From: Xylophilus ampelinus | GTDB taxonomy: Bacteria > Pseudomonadota > Gammaproteobacteria > Burkholderiales > Burkholderiaceae_C | Assembly (NCBI RefSeq): GCF_003217575.1 | Contig: NZ_QJTC01000022.1 | Coordinates: 1 to 64,000 of the forward strand | Direction: 5' to 3' | Length of the DNA: 64,000 nucleotides | Part shown: positions 8,812 to 18,640 of the stretch, one piece after another | How positions within the stretch are numbered: the first letter of the stretch is position 1 | How the letters are laid out: every line of letters begins with the position of its first letter | Position numbers and translations under genes: made by a program | Notes under the pieces: model-generated | Seen by the model: only the letters and a program-made list of their open reading frames with translations | Told to the model about the DNA's origin: nothing | The model's database searches: none

Positions 8812-9900
8812 TCAACTCCGCGCGCGCGGTGCTGGCCCGGCGCACGCCCGACACAGCTGCTGCGCCAGCCGGTGCAGCGCCTGCCAGCCGTTGCGCGGCC
8901 AGCCGTCCTGCGGCAGGCCCTTGACGATGCCGTCGACCTGGTGGGCCGACTGCAGCAGCCGGGCCAGCATCCGCGGCTCGATGCGGGGCAGCACCCGCTC
9001 GAACAGCTTCTCACGCACGCCCCAGATGCGCTGCTCGCGCATCGCCATCGGCAGCGGGCGGCCGGCTTCCACCGCGTCCTTCACCCGCTTGAGTGCGCGG
9101 ATGTCCTCGGCCAGGGTGTAGTGCACCAGCACCTCGGCCTCGCCCTCGGCCTGCAGGCCGTCGAGCATCCGCTGCACCCGGGCGGGATGGCCGCCCAGCA
9201 CCGCCTCGGAGAGCTTGAACACGTCGTAGCGGGCGACGTTGGCGACGGCCGCCTCGACCTGCTCCAGCGTCAGCACCCGCGGCGCGCCGCCGGGCTCGGC
9301 GGGGTGGAGCAAGGCGAGCTTCTGGATCTCCTGGTGGGCGGCGAGCAGGTTGCCCTCGACCCGGTCGGCGAAGAAATGCAGGGTGCGCTGGCCTTCGTCG
9401 CCCGGCGCCACCTGCTGGCCCTGGCGCTGCAGCCGCTGGGCGATCCACTGCGGCAGGGCACCGCGCTCGACCGGGTCGATCTGCACCGACACGCCGTGCC
9501 GCTCCAGCGCGCCGAACCAGGCGCCGGTGCGGGTGGCCTTGTCGAGTCGCGGCAGCATCACCAGGGTCAGCGTGCCCTCTTGCGTGGCGGCGTCGGCGGC
9601 GAGCTGCTGCAGCGCGGTGCTGCCTTCCTTGCCGGGCTTGCCGGAGGGGATGCGGATCTCGACGATCTGCCGGTCGGCGAAAAGGCTCAGCGATCCGCCG
9701 GCGGCCAGCACCTCGCTCCAGTCGAAGTGCGCGCCGGCGACGGTGTAGACGGCGCGCTCGGCCGGGCCCGCCGCCCGCGCCGCGGCGCGGATAGCGTCGG
9801 CCGCCTCCTGCTGCAGCAGCGGCTCGTCGCCGTGCAGCACATAGAGCGGCCGCAGGCCCTTCTGCAGGTGGGCCGCCAACTGGGCGGGTGCGAGCTGCAT
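8812..9900 (-). CDS. holA: DNA polymerase III subunit delta
   Basis: 362-residue clamp-loader subunit that opens the beta sliding clamp. The N-terminus MQLAPAQLAAHLQKGLRPLYVLHGDEPLLQQEAADAI and the middle block FADRVEGNLLAAHQEIQKLALL (about residues 170-191) are typical of HolA, and the length is right for the family. The start codon overlaps the lptE stop by one base (TGATG), so translation is probably coupled to lptE. The lptE-holA order downstream of leuS is the standard arrangement in many proteobacteria. The 3' end faces a convergent gene and is followed by a short palindrome and the long hairpin repeat. Confidence 0.95.
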   Translation of the reverse strand: MQLAPAQLAAHLQKGLRPLYVLHGDEPLLQQEAADAIRAAARAAGPAERAVYTVAGAHFDWSEVLAAGGSLSLFADRQIVEIRIPSGKPGKEGSTALQQLAADAATQEGTLTLVMLPRLDKATRTGAWFGALERHGVSVQIDPVERGALPQWIAQRLQRQGQQVAPGDEGQRTLHFFADRVEGNLLAAHQEIQKLALLHPAEPGGAPRVLTLEQVEAAVANVARYDVFKLSEAVLGGHPARVQRMLDGLQAEGEAEVLVHYTLAEDIRALKRVKDAVEAGRPLPMAMREQRIWGVREKLFERVLPRIEPRMLARLLQSAHQVDGIVKGLPQDGWPRNGWQALHRLAQQLCRACAGPAPRARS

Positions 9901-10400
9901 CAGGGCGTGAGCGTCTTGATCGCCGCAAGGCGCCGCATGATCTGCTGGACAGCGTCGGTCTGCATGCTGCGGTAGAGCAGCTGGGCTTCGGCCTCCTTGG
10001 CCAGGGCCAGGGTTTCGTCGTAGCTCTGGTCCTGTTGCAACAGGATCTCGGTGGAGGGCAGCAGCTCGATGTCGGCGGGTGTACGCACCCGGAACCGCAC
10101 CCGGGTGCGCAGCTGGAACTCGCGCACCTGGCCGCTGGAGTTGTAGCCCAGCACCACCCGCTCGCGCTGGTCCTGCAGGATTTCGAGGATCGCGTCCGCG
10201 CTGTCGCGCGCGGCAGCGTCGCGGATCACCCGGACCCGGTCGCCCGCTTCCAGGTTGCGCCGCAGCTCGATGCCCATCGGCGACGTGGTCGCGAGATAGA
10301 TAGTCGAAAAGGCGAAGTTGGGCGCCTGCCGCAGATGGAAGCCGCAACCCGCCAGGGCGAGGCCGGCCAGCGGCAAAAGAACGAGTGCGCGGCGTTGCAT
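9900..10400 (-). CDS. lptE: LPS-assembly lipoprotein LptE
   Basis: About 166-residue outer-membrane lipoprotein that plugs the LptD barrel and helps deliver lipopolysaccharide to the surface. A short signal peptide MQRRALVLLPLAGLALAGC ends in a good lipobox LAGC, followed by GFHLRQAPNFAFSTIYL, the usual start of mature LptE. The start at 10400 (MQRR) was chosen because it places the signal peptide normally; an in-frame ATG at 10418 adds six residues. Its stop overlaps the holA start (TGATG). It lies downstream of leuS on the same strand, separated by a palindromic element. Confidence 0.92.
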   Translation of the reverse strand: MQRRALVLLPLAGLALAGCGFHLRQAPNFAFSTIYLATTSPMGIELRRNLEAGDRVRVIRDAAARDSADAILEILQDQRERVVLGYNSSGQVREFQLRTRVRFRVRTPADIELLPSTEILLQQDQSYDETLALAKEAEAQLLYRSMQTDAVQQIMRRLAAIKTLTP

Positions 10401-10480
10401 GGGAGCTTTCAGTTTCATCTCGATTTTCAACCCCGCGTCGGCATCGTGTGCATCGTCCGCTTCCGAAGCCGCATAACCCA

Positions 10481-10574
10481 GGAACACCGCGGAGCCGGCT
10501 TTGCCGGGCCGCTGGTGTTGCCCCCGGTGAGGGGGTTGGCGTAGCGACACGCAATGCGCGAAGACTGGGGGAGG
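10481..10574. repeat. GC-rich extragenic palindromic element behind leuS
   Basis: Starts within 5 nt of the leuS stop. On the minus strand it reads CCTCCCCCAGTCTTCGCGC, then a CCCCCTCACCGGGGG hairpin, then AACACCAGCGG...CCGCGGTGTT around an inner CCGGC-AAA-GCCGG hairpin. A related copy lies behind the gene at 59388. I recall this block as common in Comamonadaceae intergenic DNA; this was not checked. Confidence 0.6.
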
Positions 10575-10578
10575 TCCA

Positions 10579-13287
10579 TCAGATCACGATGTTGACCAAG
10601 CGGCCGGGAACGACGATCACTTTCTTGGGCGAGGCACCGGGCGCGAACTTCCGGAAGTCCTCGCAGGCGAGCGCGGCCTGCTCGATCTCGGCCTTGCTCG
10701 CGCCGGCCGCGACGCGCAGCGCGCCGCGCAGCTTGCCGTTGACCTGCAGAACCAGCTCCAGCTCGTCCTGCACCAGGGCCGAGGGGTCGACCTGCGGCCA
10801 GGCGGTGTCGAGCAGGTCGCCCAGCGCGGTGGCGTAGCCCAGGTCGGACCACAGCCCGTGGGCGATGTGCGGCGTGGCCGGGTAGAGCACCCGCAGCAGG
10901 ATGCCGAAGCCTTCGATCAGCGCCACCTCGGCGCCGGGCGTGCCGCCGGCCTTGAATTCTTCCAGCGCGTTGAGCAGCTTCATCGCGCCGGAGACGACGG
11001 TGTTGTACTGCATGCGCTGGTAGTCGTAGTCGACCTGCTTGAGCACGGTGTGCACTTCCAGGCGCAGCGCCTTGGCGGCGGGGCCGAATTCGACGTCCTT
11101 CAGGCTGCTGGCCAGCGCGGCGCTTCGGCCGACCGCTTCCAAATCCATAGCGCCGAGCCTGGCGCCGAAGTTCCAGACCCGGCGCAGGAAGCGGTAGCTG
11201 CCCTCGACCGCCGCGTCGTTCCACTCGAGCGTCGCCTCGGGCGGCGCGGTGAACATGGTGTAGAGCCGGGCGGTGTCGGCGCCGTACTTGCCGATCAACT
11301 CCTGCGGGTCGACGCCGTTGTTCTTCGACTTGGACATGGTGCCCACGCCCTCGTAGTCGATCGGCGTGCCGGCCGGCAGCGCGCCGACGGCCTTGACCAG
11401 CCTGGCACCGACCACCTTGCCGGTGTCGTCTTGCACATGCTCGACATCGTGCGGCCAGAAATACTCCTTGCCGCCCTTGTCGGTGCGGCGCGAGTAGATG
11501 TGGTTGAGCACCATGCCCTGGGTCAGCAGCCTGGCGAAGGGCTCGTCGATCTCGACCAGGCCCAGGTCCCGCATCACCTTGGTCCAGAAGCGGGCGTAGA
11601 GCAGGTGCAGGATCGCGTGCTCGATGCCGCCGATGTACTGGTCCATGCCGCTGCCGCCAGCGGCATTTCCCGGGCTCTGCATCCAGTACCGTGCGCCCTC
11701 GCCGACCATCGCCCGGTCGTTCTTCGGATCGCAGTAGCGCATGAAGTACCAGGACGAATCGACGAAGGTGTCCATCGTGTCGGTCTCGCGCCGGGCCGGC
11801 TTGCCGCAGACCGGGCAGACGACGCCGGCGTGGAACGCCTCCGACTTGACGAGCGGATTGCCGCTGCCGTCGGGCACCAGGTCGACCGGCAGGACCACCG
11901 GCAGGTCGGCCTCGGGCACCGGCACCGCGCCGTGTTCGTCGCAGTGGATGATCGGGATCGGCGTGCCCCAGTAGCGCTGGCGGGAGACGCCCCAGTCGCG
12001 CAGCCGCCAGGTGGTCTTCTTCTCGCCCAGGCCGCGCACCTGCAGGGCATGTGCCACCGCATCGACCGCTTCCTGGTAGGGCATGCCGCTGAAGGTGTCG
12101 GAGTTGACGGTCACGCCCTCGGTCTTGTCGGCGTACCAGTCGTGCCAGCGGTGGTAGTCGTAGTGTTCGCCGTCGACCAGCACCACCTGGCGGATCGGCA
12201 GGCCGTACTTGAGGGCGAAGGCGAAGTCGCGCTCGTCGTGGGCCGGCACGCCCATCACCGCGCCGTCGCCGTAGTTCATCAGCACGTAGTTGCCGACCCA
12301 GACATCGACCGGCTCTTCCATGAACGGGTGGGTCACCGTCAGGCCGGTGCGCACGCCCTTCTTCTCCTGCGTGGCGAGCTCCGCCTCGGTGGTGCCGCCG
12401 GCCTTGCATTCGGCGACGAAGGCGGCCACCTCGGGATTGGTCTTGGCCGCGTGCAGCGCCAGCGGATGCTCCGGCGCCACCGCGCAGAAGGTCACGCCCA
12501 TGACGGTGTCGGCGCGGGTGGTGAAGACGTACATCCGGCCGCCGCCGATCAGCGCGCCGGTCTCGTCGGCGATCGTGTGCGGGAACGCGAAGCGCACGCC
12601 GGTCGACTTGCCGATCCAGTTCTCCTGCATCAGCTTGACCCGCTCGGGCCAGCCGGGGAGCTGCGTCTGCACATGGCCGAGCAGCTCTTCGGCATAGTCG
12701 GTGATCTTGAGGTAGTAGCCCGGGATCTCGCGCTTCTCGACCACCGCGCCGGTGCGCCAGCCCTTGCCGTCGATCACCTGCTCGTTGGCCAGCACCGTCC
12801 GGTCGACCGGGTCCCAGTTGACGACCTGGGTCTTGCGGTAGGCGATGCCCTTCTCGAGCATCTTCAGGAACAGCCACTGGTTCCACTTGTAGTAGCCCGG
12901 GTCGCAGGTGGCGACCTCGCGCGACCAGTCGATGGCCAGCCCCATCGCCTGCATCTGCTGCTTCATGTAGGCGATGTTGTCGTAGGTCCACTGCGCGGGC
13001 GGCACGCCGTTCTTGAGCGCGGCGTTCTCGGCCGGCAGGCCGAAGGCGTCCCAGCCCATCGGCATCAGGACGTTGTAGCCCTTCATCCGCAGGCTGCGGG
13101 TCAGCATGTCGTTGATCGTGTAGTTGCGCACATGGCCCATGTGCAGCTTGCCGCTGGGGTAGGGCAGCATCGAGCAGGCGTAGAACTTGGGGCGCGCGGC
13201 GTCCTCGGTCACGCGGTAGGCGTCGGCGGCGGTCCAGTGGCTCTGCGCGGCGCGCTCGACCTCGGTGTGAAGGTATTTGTCTTGCAT
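10579..13287 (-). CDS. leuS: Leucyl-tRNA synthetase
   Basis: 902-residue class Ia aminoacyl-tRNA synthetase that charges tRNA-Leu. The start at 13287 ([18 protein letters not shown]) is the family N-terminus; an ATG 66 bases upstream would add an unlike, Arg-rich extension. The HIGH motif appears in [16 protein letters not shown] (about residues 42-57) and the KMSKS motif as [13 protein letters not shown]. Between them lies the CP1 editing domain with [14 protein letters not shown], the hydrolytic threonine-rich block. The zinc-type segment [25 protein letters not shown] is also present. Downstream follow lptE and holA; upstream are the exbD-exbB-dapB genes on the same strand. Confidence 0.98.
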   Translation of the reverse strand: MQDKYLHTEVERAAQSHWTAADAYRVTEDAARPKFYACSMLPYPSGKLHMGHVRNYTINDMLTRSLRMKGYNVLMPMGWDAFGLPAENAALKNGVPPAQWTYDNIAYMKQQMQAMGLAIDWSREVATCDPGYYKWNQWLFLKMLEKGIAYRKTQVVNWDPVDRTVLANEQVIDGKGWRTGAVVEKREIPGYYLKITDYAEELLGHVQTQLPGWPERVKLMQENWIGKSTGVRFAFPHTIADETGALIGGGRMYVFTTRADTVMGVTFCAVAPEHPLALHAAKTNPEVAAFVAECKAGGTTEAELATQEKKGVRTGLTVTHPFMEEPVDVWVGNYVLMNYGDGAVMGVPAHDERDFAFALKYGLPIRQVVLVDGEHYDYHRWHDWYADKTEGVTVNSDTFSGMPYQEAVDAVAHALQVRGLGEKKTTWRLRDWGVSRQRYWGTPIPIIHCDEHGAVPVPEADLPVVLPVDLVPDGSGNPLVKSEAFHAGVVCPVCGKPARRETDTMDTFVDSSWYFMRYCDPKNDRAMVGEGARYWMQSPGNAAGGSGMDQYIGGIEHAILHLLYARFWTKVMRDLGLVEIDEPFARLLTQGMVLNHIYSRRTDKGGKEYFWPHDVEHVQDDTGKVVGARLVKAVGALPAGTPIDYEGVGTMSKSKNNGVDPQELIGKYGADTARLYTMFTAPPEATLEWNDAAVEGSYRFLRRVWNFGARLGAMDLEAVGRSAALASSLKDVEFGPAAKALRLEVHTVLKQVDYDYQRMQYNTVVSGAMKLLNALEEFKAGGTPGAEVALIEGFGILLRVLYPATPHIAHGLWSDLGYATALGDLLDTAWPQVDPSALVQDELELVLQVNGKLRGALRVAAGASKAEIEQAALACEDFRKFAPGASPKKVIVVPGRLVNIVI

Positions 13288-13375
13288 GGAAGCTGGAGGA
13301 TTCGGCGCCCGCCGGGACGGCAATGCGCGGCCCCGCCGCAGGGCGACGAGCAAGGACGGGATTTTAGGGGGCTTG

Positions 13376-13822
13376 CTACCCGCCGGCGGCGGCGGGTGCC
13401 GGTCCAGCGGGCGCCGGCTCGGCCATGAAGCCGATGCGGGTCAGGCCCGCCTTCTGCGCCAGGCCCATCACCTCGACCACTCGGCCGTAGGGCACGCCGG
13501 CGTCGGCGCGCAGCTGCAGCTCGGTCTGGGCGTTGGCACGCATCGCCGCGGCGAAGCGGGCCGCCAGGGCCGGGTCGTCGGCGGGCTGGTCGGCCAGGAA
13601 GGCCTTGCCGGCCTTGTCGATCACCACCACCACCGGCGCCTCGACCGTGGCCGGCGCGGCGGATGCGGCCTGCGGCAGGTCGAGCCGGATGCTGCTGGCC
13701 AGCAGCGGCGCGGTCAGCAGGAAGATCACCACCAGCACCAGCATCACGTCGACCAGGGGCGTGACGTTGATCTCGCTGATCGGACCGCCGGAGGCGTTGC
13801 GGTCGAGTCGTCCGAAAGCCAT
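13376..13822 (-). CDS. exbD: ExbD/TolR-family proton-channel subunit
   Basis: 148-residue inner-membrane protein with a single N-terminal span, [20 protein letters not shown] (about residues 15-34). The conserved aspartate in [10 protein letters not shown] is the proton-translocating residue of the ExbD/TolR family. A periplasmic domain follows and ends in an Ala/Pro-rich tail. With the ExbB-like gene 9 bases upstream it should form a proton-driven motor that energises TonB- or TolA-dependent outer-membrane processes. No tonB, tolA or tolB gene is in the window, so Ton versus Tol function cannot be decided; in this family the pair next to dapB is usually annotated exbBD. Confidence 0.88.
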   Translation of the reverse strand: MAFGRLDRNASGGPISEINVTPLVDVMLVLVVIFLLTAPLLASSIRLDLPQAASAAPATVEAPVVVVIDKAGKAFLADQPADDPALAARFAAAMRANAQTELQLRADAGVPYGRVVEVMGLAQKAGLTRIGFMAEPAPAGPAPAAAGG

Positions 13823-13831
13823 GGCGTGCGC

Positions 13832-14485
13832 CTAGGAGCCGGCGGCCACGGTGCCGGGCAGGTCGCGCAGGTCCTGCGCGAAGCCTTCCAGCTCGGCCTC
13901 GATCCGCGCGATGCGGCGGCCGAAGAGGTTGTAGGCCAGCACCGCCGGGATCGCGACCGCCAGGCCGGCGGCCGTCATCACCAGCGCCTCGCCCACCGGG
14001 CCGGCGATCCGCTCGATCGTGATCTGGCCGGCGCCCGCGATATCGACCAGCGCATGGTGGATGCCCCAGACGGTGCCGAGCAGCCCGATGAAGGGCGCCA
14101 CCGCGCCGACCGTGGCCAGCAGCACCTGGCCGAACTGCAGCCGGACCGAGGCCGCCTGCAGCGCGCCGCGCAGCACCCGGGTGCGCTGCTGCGAAGTGTC
14201 GCCGGCATGCGCCAGCGTGGCACCGGCCATCGGTACGCCGAGCGCCGCCAGGAAGGGCGTGACCAGCGCATGCCGGTCGAAGGCCGGGGCCGCGCCCCGC
14301 GCCGCATCGAGCGTGGGCGACTGCCAGACGCTGGCCACGGTGCGGGCCACGTCGCCGCCGGCGCGCCGCAGCATCCAGACCTTCCAGGCGATCACCACCC
14401 AGCTGGCCACCGACAGCGCCAGCAAAGACACGGCCACGCTGCGCGACACGGTGTCGCCCTGGGCCAGAAAACGTGCGATTCCCAT
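13832..14485 (-). CDS. exbB: ExbB/TolQ-family motor subunit
   Basis: 217 residues, start MGIARFLAQGDTVSRSV at 14485. Three hydrophobic segments are visible (about residues 15-35, 115-140, 155-180) in the ExbB/TolQ layout, with LLATVGAVAPFIGLLGTVWGIHHAL as the signature second span and GEALVMTAAGLAVAIPAVLAYN as the third. It forms the pentameric ring around ExbD in the inner membrane. Its stop is 9 bases before exbD, and its start is 19 bases after dapB, which indicates one transcription unit dapB-exbB-exbD-leuS. Confidence 0.9.
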   Translation of the reverse strand: MGIARFLAQGDTVSRSVAVSLLALSVASWVVIAWKVWMLRRAGGDVARTVASVWQSPTLDAARGAAPAFDRHALVTPFLAALGVPMAGATLAHAGDTSQQRTRVLRGALQAASVRLQFGQVLLATVGAVAPFIGLLGTVWGIHHALVDIAGAGQITIERIAGPVGEALVMTAAGLAVAIPAVLAYNLFGRRIARIEAELEGFAQDLRDLPGTVAAGS

Positions 14486-14504
14486 CTTGTGTGCTCCTGC
14501 GGCT

Positions 14505-15335
14505 TCAGTCCTGCAGGCCCAGTACGTCGAACATGTCGAACAGGCCGCTCTTGTGCCCGGCCAGGAAGCGTGCCGCCCGCAGGCTGCCCTGCGCATAGGT
14601 CGAGCGGCTCGCCGATTTGTGGGTGATCTCGATGCGCTCGCCGGTGCCGGCGAACAGCACCGTGTGGTCGCCGACGATGTCGCCGCCGCGGATCGTCGCG
14701 AAGCCGATCGAGGACGGGTCGCGCTCGCCGGTCACGCCTTCGCGGGCGTACACCGCGCACTCCTCGAGCGAGCGGCCCAGCGCGCCGGCGATCACCTCGC
14801 CCATCTTCAGCGCGGTGCCCGAGGGCGCATCCACCTTGTGGCGGTGGTGGGCCTCGACGATCTCGATGTCGTAGCCGGTGGAGAGCGCCTTGGCCGCCAT
14901 CTCGAGCAGCTTCAGGGTGACGTTGACGCCGACGCTCATGTTGGGCGCCATCACGATCGGGATCTGCTGCGCGGCCGAGCCGATGTCGGCCTTCTGCGCG
15001 GCGGTGAAGCCGGTGGTGCCGATCACCAGCGCCACGCCCTTGTCTCGGCACGCGGCCAGATGGGCCATCGTGCCTTCGGGGCGGGTGAAGTCGATCAGCA
15101 CGTCGGCATCCGCGATCGCGGTGGCGATGTCGGCGGTGATCGCGATGCCGCTGGCGATGCCGAGAAAGGCCGATGCATCGGAGGCGATCGCGGGGCTGGC
15201 GGGCACGTCGAGCGCGCCGGCCAGCACGCAGTCGTCGGACGCGCGCACCGCCTCGATCAGTATGCGGCCCATGCGGCCGGAGGCCCCGGCGATCGCCACG
15301 CGAACCGGGTTTTGGGAAGAAGGCAACGCACTCAT
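14505..15335 (-). CDS. dapB: 4-hydroxy-tetrahydrodipicolinate reductase
   Basis: 276-residue NAD(P)H-dependent enzyme of the diaminopimelate/lysine pathway. The nucleotide-binding motif [18 protein letters not shown] opens the protein (about residues 12-29). The catalytic segment [23 protein letters not shown] (about residues 157-179) carries the His-His and Lys residues of the family, and the C-terminal block [20 protein letters not shown] is also typical. The start at 15335 ([17 protein letters not shown]) was chosen because the longer frame adds Arg-rich residues. It is downstream of bamE and upstream of exbB on the same strand. Confidence 0.97.
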   Translation of the reverse strand: MSALPSSQNPVRVAIAGASGRMGRILIEAVRASDDCVLAGALDVPASPAIASDASAFLGIASGIAITADIATAIADADVLIDFTRPEGTMAHLAACRDKGVALVIGTTGFTAAQKADIGSAAQQIPIVMAPNMSVGVNVTLKLLEMAAKALSTGYDIEIVEAHHRHKVDAPSGTALKMGEVIAGALGRSLEECAVYAREGVTGERDPSSIGFATIRGGDIVGDHTVLFAGTGERIEITHKSASRSTYAQGSLRAARFLAGHKSGLFDMFDVLGLQD

Positions 15336-15429
15336 GCGAAATCCTGAAGAAGAAAGATCGGGAACCGGACGGCGATGCCGGCGGGTCGGCGGTCGCTGCC
15401 GCGGCACGCGTGCCGCCCGGCGCCGCGGA

Positions 15430-15987
15430 TCAGGGCCGCGCGTCGAGCGACGGGTAGCGGGTCGGCAATGGTGGCTCGGCGGCGTCCGACGTGGCCGACT
15501 CGGGTGGGGGCACCTTGGGGCCGGGGAATTTCTTCAGCTGGTCCTCGGTGGCCTGCAGCACCGGCACCTTGCCCGATGCGCGGTTGCGGGTGTCGAGCGA
15601 CGCGACGAAGTCGGCTTCGCTCGGCATCTCGTCGCCCTCGAAGCGCTCGAGCAGATCGTTCTTGAAAAACAGGCTGAGCCGGCGCGGCTGGGCCTCGACG
15701 CCGGGGCGCTTGATGGTGAAGACGTAGTCCCAGCGGTCGGCATGGAACACGCTGGTCATCAGCGGTGTGCCCAGCACCTCGCGCACCTGCAGCCGGCTCA
15801 TGCCGTTCTGCAGCGCGGCGACCTGCTCCTTCGAGACGAAATTGCCCTGCACCACCTCGATCTTGTAGGGCGTGACCATGCTGGCGACGCGATTGCTCGC
15901 GTTGTCGAAGGAGCCGCAGGCCGGCAGGACGACGCATGCTGCAGCGGCTGCGCCGGCGAGCGCGACGCGACGGAAAAGATCAGGCAT
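15430..15987 (-). CDS. bamE: Outer-membrane assembly lipoprotein BamE
   Basis: 185-residue lipoprotein of the BAM complex. The signal peptide [24 protein letters not shown] ends in a cysteine at about residue 24, followed by the BamE/SmpA core: [48 protein letters not shown] and [16 protein letters not shown]. The C-terminal third (about 60 residues, Pro-rich) is longer than in E. coli BamE (113 residues), as is common in this order. It is transcribed divergently from fur across 131 bp, a conserved bamE/fur arrangement in proteobacteria. Confidence 0.94.
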   Translation of the reverse strand: MPDLFRRVALAGAAAAACVVLPACGSFDNASNRVASMVTPYKIEVVQGNFVSKEQVAALQNGMSRLQVREVLGTPLMTSVFHADRWDYVFTIKRPGVEAQPRRLSLFFKNDLLERFEGDEMPSEADFVASLDTRNRASGKVPVLQATEDQLKKFPGPKVPPPESATSDAAEPPLPTRYPSLDARP

Positions 15988-16118
15988 GTCTGGAGGTGCT
16001 GGCGATATGATCGAACCATTGTAGATGCAGGCCACGGCAGACCCCGGCCACCCGGCCCGGCCGACACCCGCGCGGCCCGCTGCACACCGAACCCGACTGC
16101 CTTGGAGACCCGCAGCCC

Positions 16119-16550
16119 ATGCCCACCAACATCGACGATCTGAAGAGCACCGGACTCAAAGCCACTCTGCCTCGCCTGAAGATCCTGGAAATCTTCCAGA
16201 AGAGTGTCGAGCGCCACCTGACGGCCGAAGACGTGTTCCGGGTGCTGCTGGAGGAACGCTCCGACATCGGCCTGGCCACCGTCTACCGGGTGCTGACCCA
16301 GTTCGAGCAGGCCGGCATCCTGAGCCGCCGCCACTTCGAGGGCGGAAAGGCGGTCTACGAACTGAACGAAGGCGAGCACCACGACCATCTGATCTGCACC
16401 AGCACCGGCAAGGTCGAGGAGTTCCACGATGCCGAGATCGAGAAGCGGTTGCAGGCGATCGCCAAGGCCCGCGGCTGGGTGCTGCAGGACCATACGGTGA
16501 TCCTGTTCGGCCTGTCGCCGGACGCGGTCGTCAAGCAAACGCAGCGTTGA
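16119..16550 (+). CDS. fur: Ferric uptake regulator Fur
   Basis: 143-residue dimeric iron-responsive repressor. The winged-helix N-terminus has [25 protein letters not shown] and the recognition-helix block [20 protein letters not shown] (about residues 49-68); the metal-binding region is HHDHLIC (about residues 86-92). The second cysteine of the usual CxxC (LDCG in E. coli) is replaced, giving [11 protein letters not shown], and no C-terminal cysteines exist, so the structural zinc site should differ from the E. coli type. It is divergent from bamE and convergent with hprK, with a long hairpin repeat between. Confidence 0.95.
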   Translation: MPTNIDDLKSTGLKATLPRLKILEIFQKSVERHLTAEDVFRVLLEERSDIGLATVYRVLTQFEQAGILSRRHFEGGKAVYELNEGEHHDHLICTSTGKVEEFHDAEIEKRLQAIAKARGWVLQDHTVILFGLSPDAVVKQTQR

Positions 16551-16622
16551 CGCCGGCCGGGCGGCCGCCCCGCATTCGCAAGGAGGCGAAGCCCCGCAAC
16601 CCATGCCAGGAATCGAAGGCGC

Positions 16623-16745
16623 AGAAGGTGTGAAAGAACCGTAGCGAGCGGCCCGAGTGTGCGGCGAGGACCGGAGCCGTACTTCGGTGCGGTGAGGACC
16701 GCAGCTGCGCAATCGGGTCGCGTAGTAGGTTCTCTCATATCTTCT
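16623..16745. repeat. Long hairpin repeat, copy 2 (123 bp, convergent junction)
   Basis: Opposite orientation to copies 1 and 3. The outer arms AGAAGGTGTGAAAGAACC and GGTTCTCTCATATCTTCT pair with G-T-type differences; the core matches copy 1 almost base for base, including the GCACCGAAGTACGG tip region. It fills the space between the convergent fur and hprK, and its right arm touches the hprK stop codon. Confidence 0.8.
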
Positions 16746-17701
16746 CAGTCGGGCTCGCCGCGCTCCATGGCGCGCTGATGGCGCTCCACGAATTCCTGAT
16801 AAGTATCGATTCCGCGCAGCTGCAGGATGGTGTTGCGCACCGCGGCCTCCACCAGCACGGCGATGTTGCGGCCCGCCACCACCTGGATCACCGCCTTGCG
16901 TACCGGCACCGCCAGCACGTCCTGCGTCAGGGGCTCGTACGGCAGCCGCTCGTACTCGCGCTCCATCGTTTCCTTGCGGACCAGGTGCACGATGAGTTTC
17001 AGCCGCATTTTCCGGCGCACCGCCGTCTCGCCGAAGATCGCGCGGATGTCGAGCAGCCCGATGCCGCGCACCTCCAGCAGGTTCTGCAGCAGCGCAGGGC
17101 AGCGGCCCTCGATCGCTGTTTGGTTGATCCGGTAGAGATCGACCGCATCGTCGGCCACCAGGCCGTTGCCGCGCGAGATCAACTCGAGCCCCAGCTCGCT
17201 CTTGCCCAGGCCGGATTCGCCGGTGATCATCACGCCCAGGCCCAGGATGTCCATGAACACGCCGTGCATCGTGACCCGTTCGGCGAAGTGCTTGGAGAGA
17301 TAGGCACGCAGCACGTCGATGACGAAGGCCGCCGGCTCGTGCGTCGCGAACATCGGGATCTGCGCCCGCTCGCACATCGACACCAGCGCGTCGGGCGCGG
17401 TCTGGCCGTCGGTGATGATCAGCACCGGTGGCTCCAGCGTGACGATGCGGGCGATGCGGCGGGCGCAGTCCTCGGCCGTGGCGTTGGTCAGGTAGGCGAT
17501 CTCGCGCTCGCCCAGGATCTGCACCCGGTACGGATGGATGTAGTTGAGGTAGCCGACCAGGTCGGCGCCCGAGCGGGCAGCCGATACCGCCACCGCCTCG
17601 AAGCTGCGCTCCGACGCGCTCAGGCCCGCCATCCATTCCCAGCGCAGCGAGCCGCGGAATTCCTCGAACAGGGCGTCGGCACTGACGACGGTGGGTTTCA
17701 A
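16745..17701 (-). CDS. hprK: HPr kinase/phosphorylase
   Basis: 318 residues. The enzyme phosphorylates and dephosphorylates HPr on a serine; in proteobacteria it works with a regulatory PTS branch rather than sugar uptake. The P-loop [18 protein letters not shown] (about residues 155-172) and the K3-type signature [18 protein letters not shown] are both intact. No in-frame ATG exists near the natural N-terminus; the TTG at 17701 gives [17 protein letters not shown], matching the MKP-VVSAD start of relatives. It lies 41 bases downstream of ptsN in an hpf-ptsN-hprK block and ends in a hairpin repeat facing fur. Confidence 0.94.
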   Translation of the reverse strand: MKPTVVSADALFEEFRGSLRWEWMAGLSASERSFEAVAVSAARSGADLVGYLNYIHPYRVQILGEREIAYLTNATAEDCARRIARIVTLEPPVLIITDGQTAPDALVSMCERAQIPMFATHEPAAFVIDVLRAYLSKHFAERVTMHGVFMDILGLGVMITGESGLGKSELGLELISRGNGLVADDAVDLYRINQTAIEGRCPALLQNLLEVRGIGLLDIRAIFGETAVRRKMRLKLIVHLVRKETMEREYERLPYEPLTQDVLAVPVRKAVIQVVAGRNIAVLVEAAVRNTILQLRGIDTYQEFVERHQRAMERGEPD

Positions 17702-17742
17702 ACGGTCGGGCCGGTGGCGGACGCGGGAAGCAGGAAGGCGGC

Positions 17743-18210
17743 TCAGGCGACCTGGGTCGACTGCCAGGCGTTGATGATCGCGTGCAACTCGGTGGCGTCG
17801 CCACAGGTCTTGATCTTCTCGCGCAGCGGCGCGTCGCTCAGCAGCTCCGCGATCTCCGAGAGGATTTCGAGATGCTTCTGCGTCGCCGCCTCCGGCACCA
17901 GCAGAAAGATGAGGAGGGCCACCGCCCGCTCGTCCGGCGCGTCGAAGCCGATCGGCTGGGCCAGCTGGAACACTGCGGCCATCGGCGCCTTGAGGCCCTT
18001 TATGCGGCCGTGGGGAATCGCGACACCGTGGCCCAGGCCGGTGGAGCCGAGGCGCTCGCGAGCGAAAAGGCTGTCGGTGATGAGCGCGCGGCTCAGGCCG
18101 TGCAGCTCTTCGAAAAGAAGTCCCGCCTCTTCGAATGCACGCTTTTTGCTGGTGGCGTCTACGCTCACGAGCACTTGAGCGGCCGGCAATATGGAGGCGA
18201 GACGGTTCAT
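17743..18210 (-). CDS. ptsN: Nitrogen-regulatory PTS EIIA component
   Basis: 155-residue EIIA-Ntr protein. The phosphorylatable histidine is in [14 protein letters not shown] (His at about residue 72), and the C-terminal [18 protein letters not shown] block is typical of PtsN. It receives phosphate from NPr/HPr and regulates other proteins such as potassium transport and stress pathways. The start at 18210 ([16 protein letters not shown]) matches relatives. It lies between hpf (100 bases upstream) and hprK; in many proteobacteria rpoN precedes this block, but here it does not. Confidence 0.95.
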   Translation of the reverse strand: MNRLASILPAAQVLVSVDATSKKRAFEEAGLLFEELHGLSRALITDSLFARERLGSTGLGHGVAIPHGRIKGLKAPMAAVFQLAQPIGFDAPDERAVALLIFLLVPEAATQKHLEILSEIAELLSDAPLREKIKTCGDATELHAIINAWQSTQVA

Positions 18211-18310
18211 GGTGTGAGAGCGGATTATGTACCTCGCACTGCAACAACCCACTCCCCTTGCCAAACGGCTGGCGCAGCGGCGCAACAGCCGGTGCCGGGC
18301 CCGCACGGAC

Positions 18311-18640
18311 TCACATCAGGCGCTTGGGCGCTGCGTGGTGATGGTCCTGGACGCGGTCCTTGTGGCGGACGACCTGGCGATCGAGCTTGTCGACGAGTTC
18401 GTCGACGGCGGCATAGAGATCGGCATGGGCGCACTCGGCGAACATGCTGCTGCCCTTCACGTTGATGTTGCATTCGGCGCGTTGCCGCCCCTGCTTTTCC
18501 TTCTGCTTCTGCACGCGGAGTAAAACCTTGACATCGACCACCTGGTCGAAGTGCCGCGAGATCCTGTCCATCTTGGCCGTGACGTAGTCGTGCAGGGCCC
18601 GGGTGACATCGAGGTGATGACCGCTGATCGTCAGATTCAT
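18311..18640 (-). CDS. hpf: Ribosome hibernation-promoting factor (short form)
   Basis: 109 residues, MNLTISGHHLDVTRALHDYVTAKMDRISRHFDQ, the HPF/RaiA fold that binds the decoding channel of idle 30S subunits and promotes 100S dimers. It is the short gamma/beta type without the C-terminal dimerisation domain of long HPF. A strong ribosome binding site CTGGAGG lies 8 nt upstream. The gene starts the hpf-ptsN-hprK run. Upstream is a 460-bp gene-free stretch rather than rpoN. Confidence 0.94.
   Translation of the reverse strand: MNLTISGHHLDVTRALHDYVTAKMDRISRHFDQVVDVKVLLRVQKQKEKQGRQRAECNINVKGSSMFAECAHADLYAAVDELVDKLDRQVVRHKDRVQDHHHAAPKRLM

Noticed and set aside
10858-13428. An 856-codon open frame antisense to leuS
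   Set aside because: Mirror frame of LeuRS with low-complexity composition and no ribosome binding site; not a gene.
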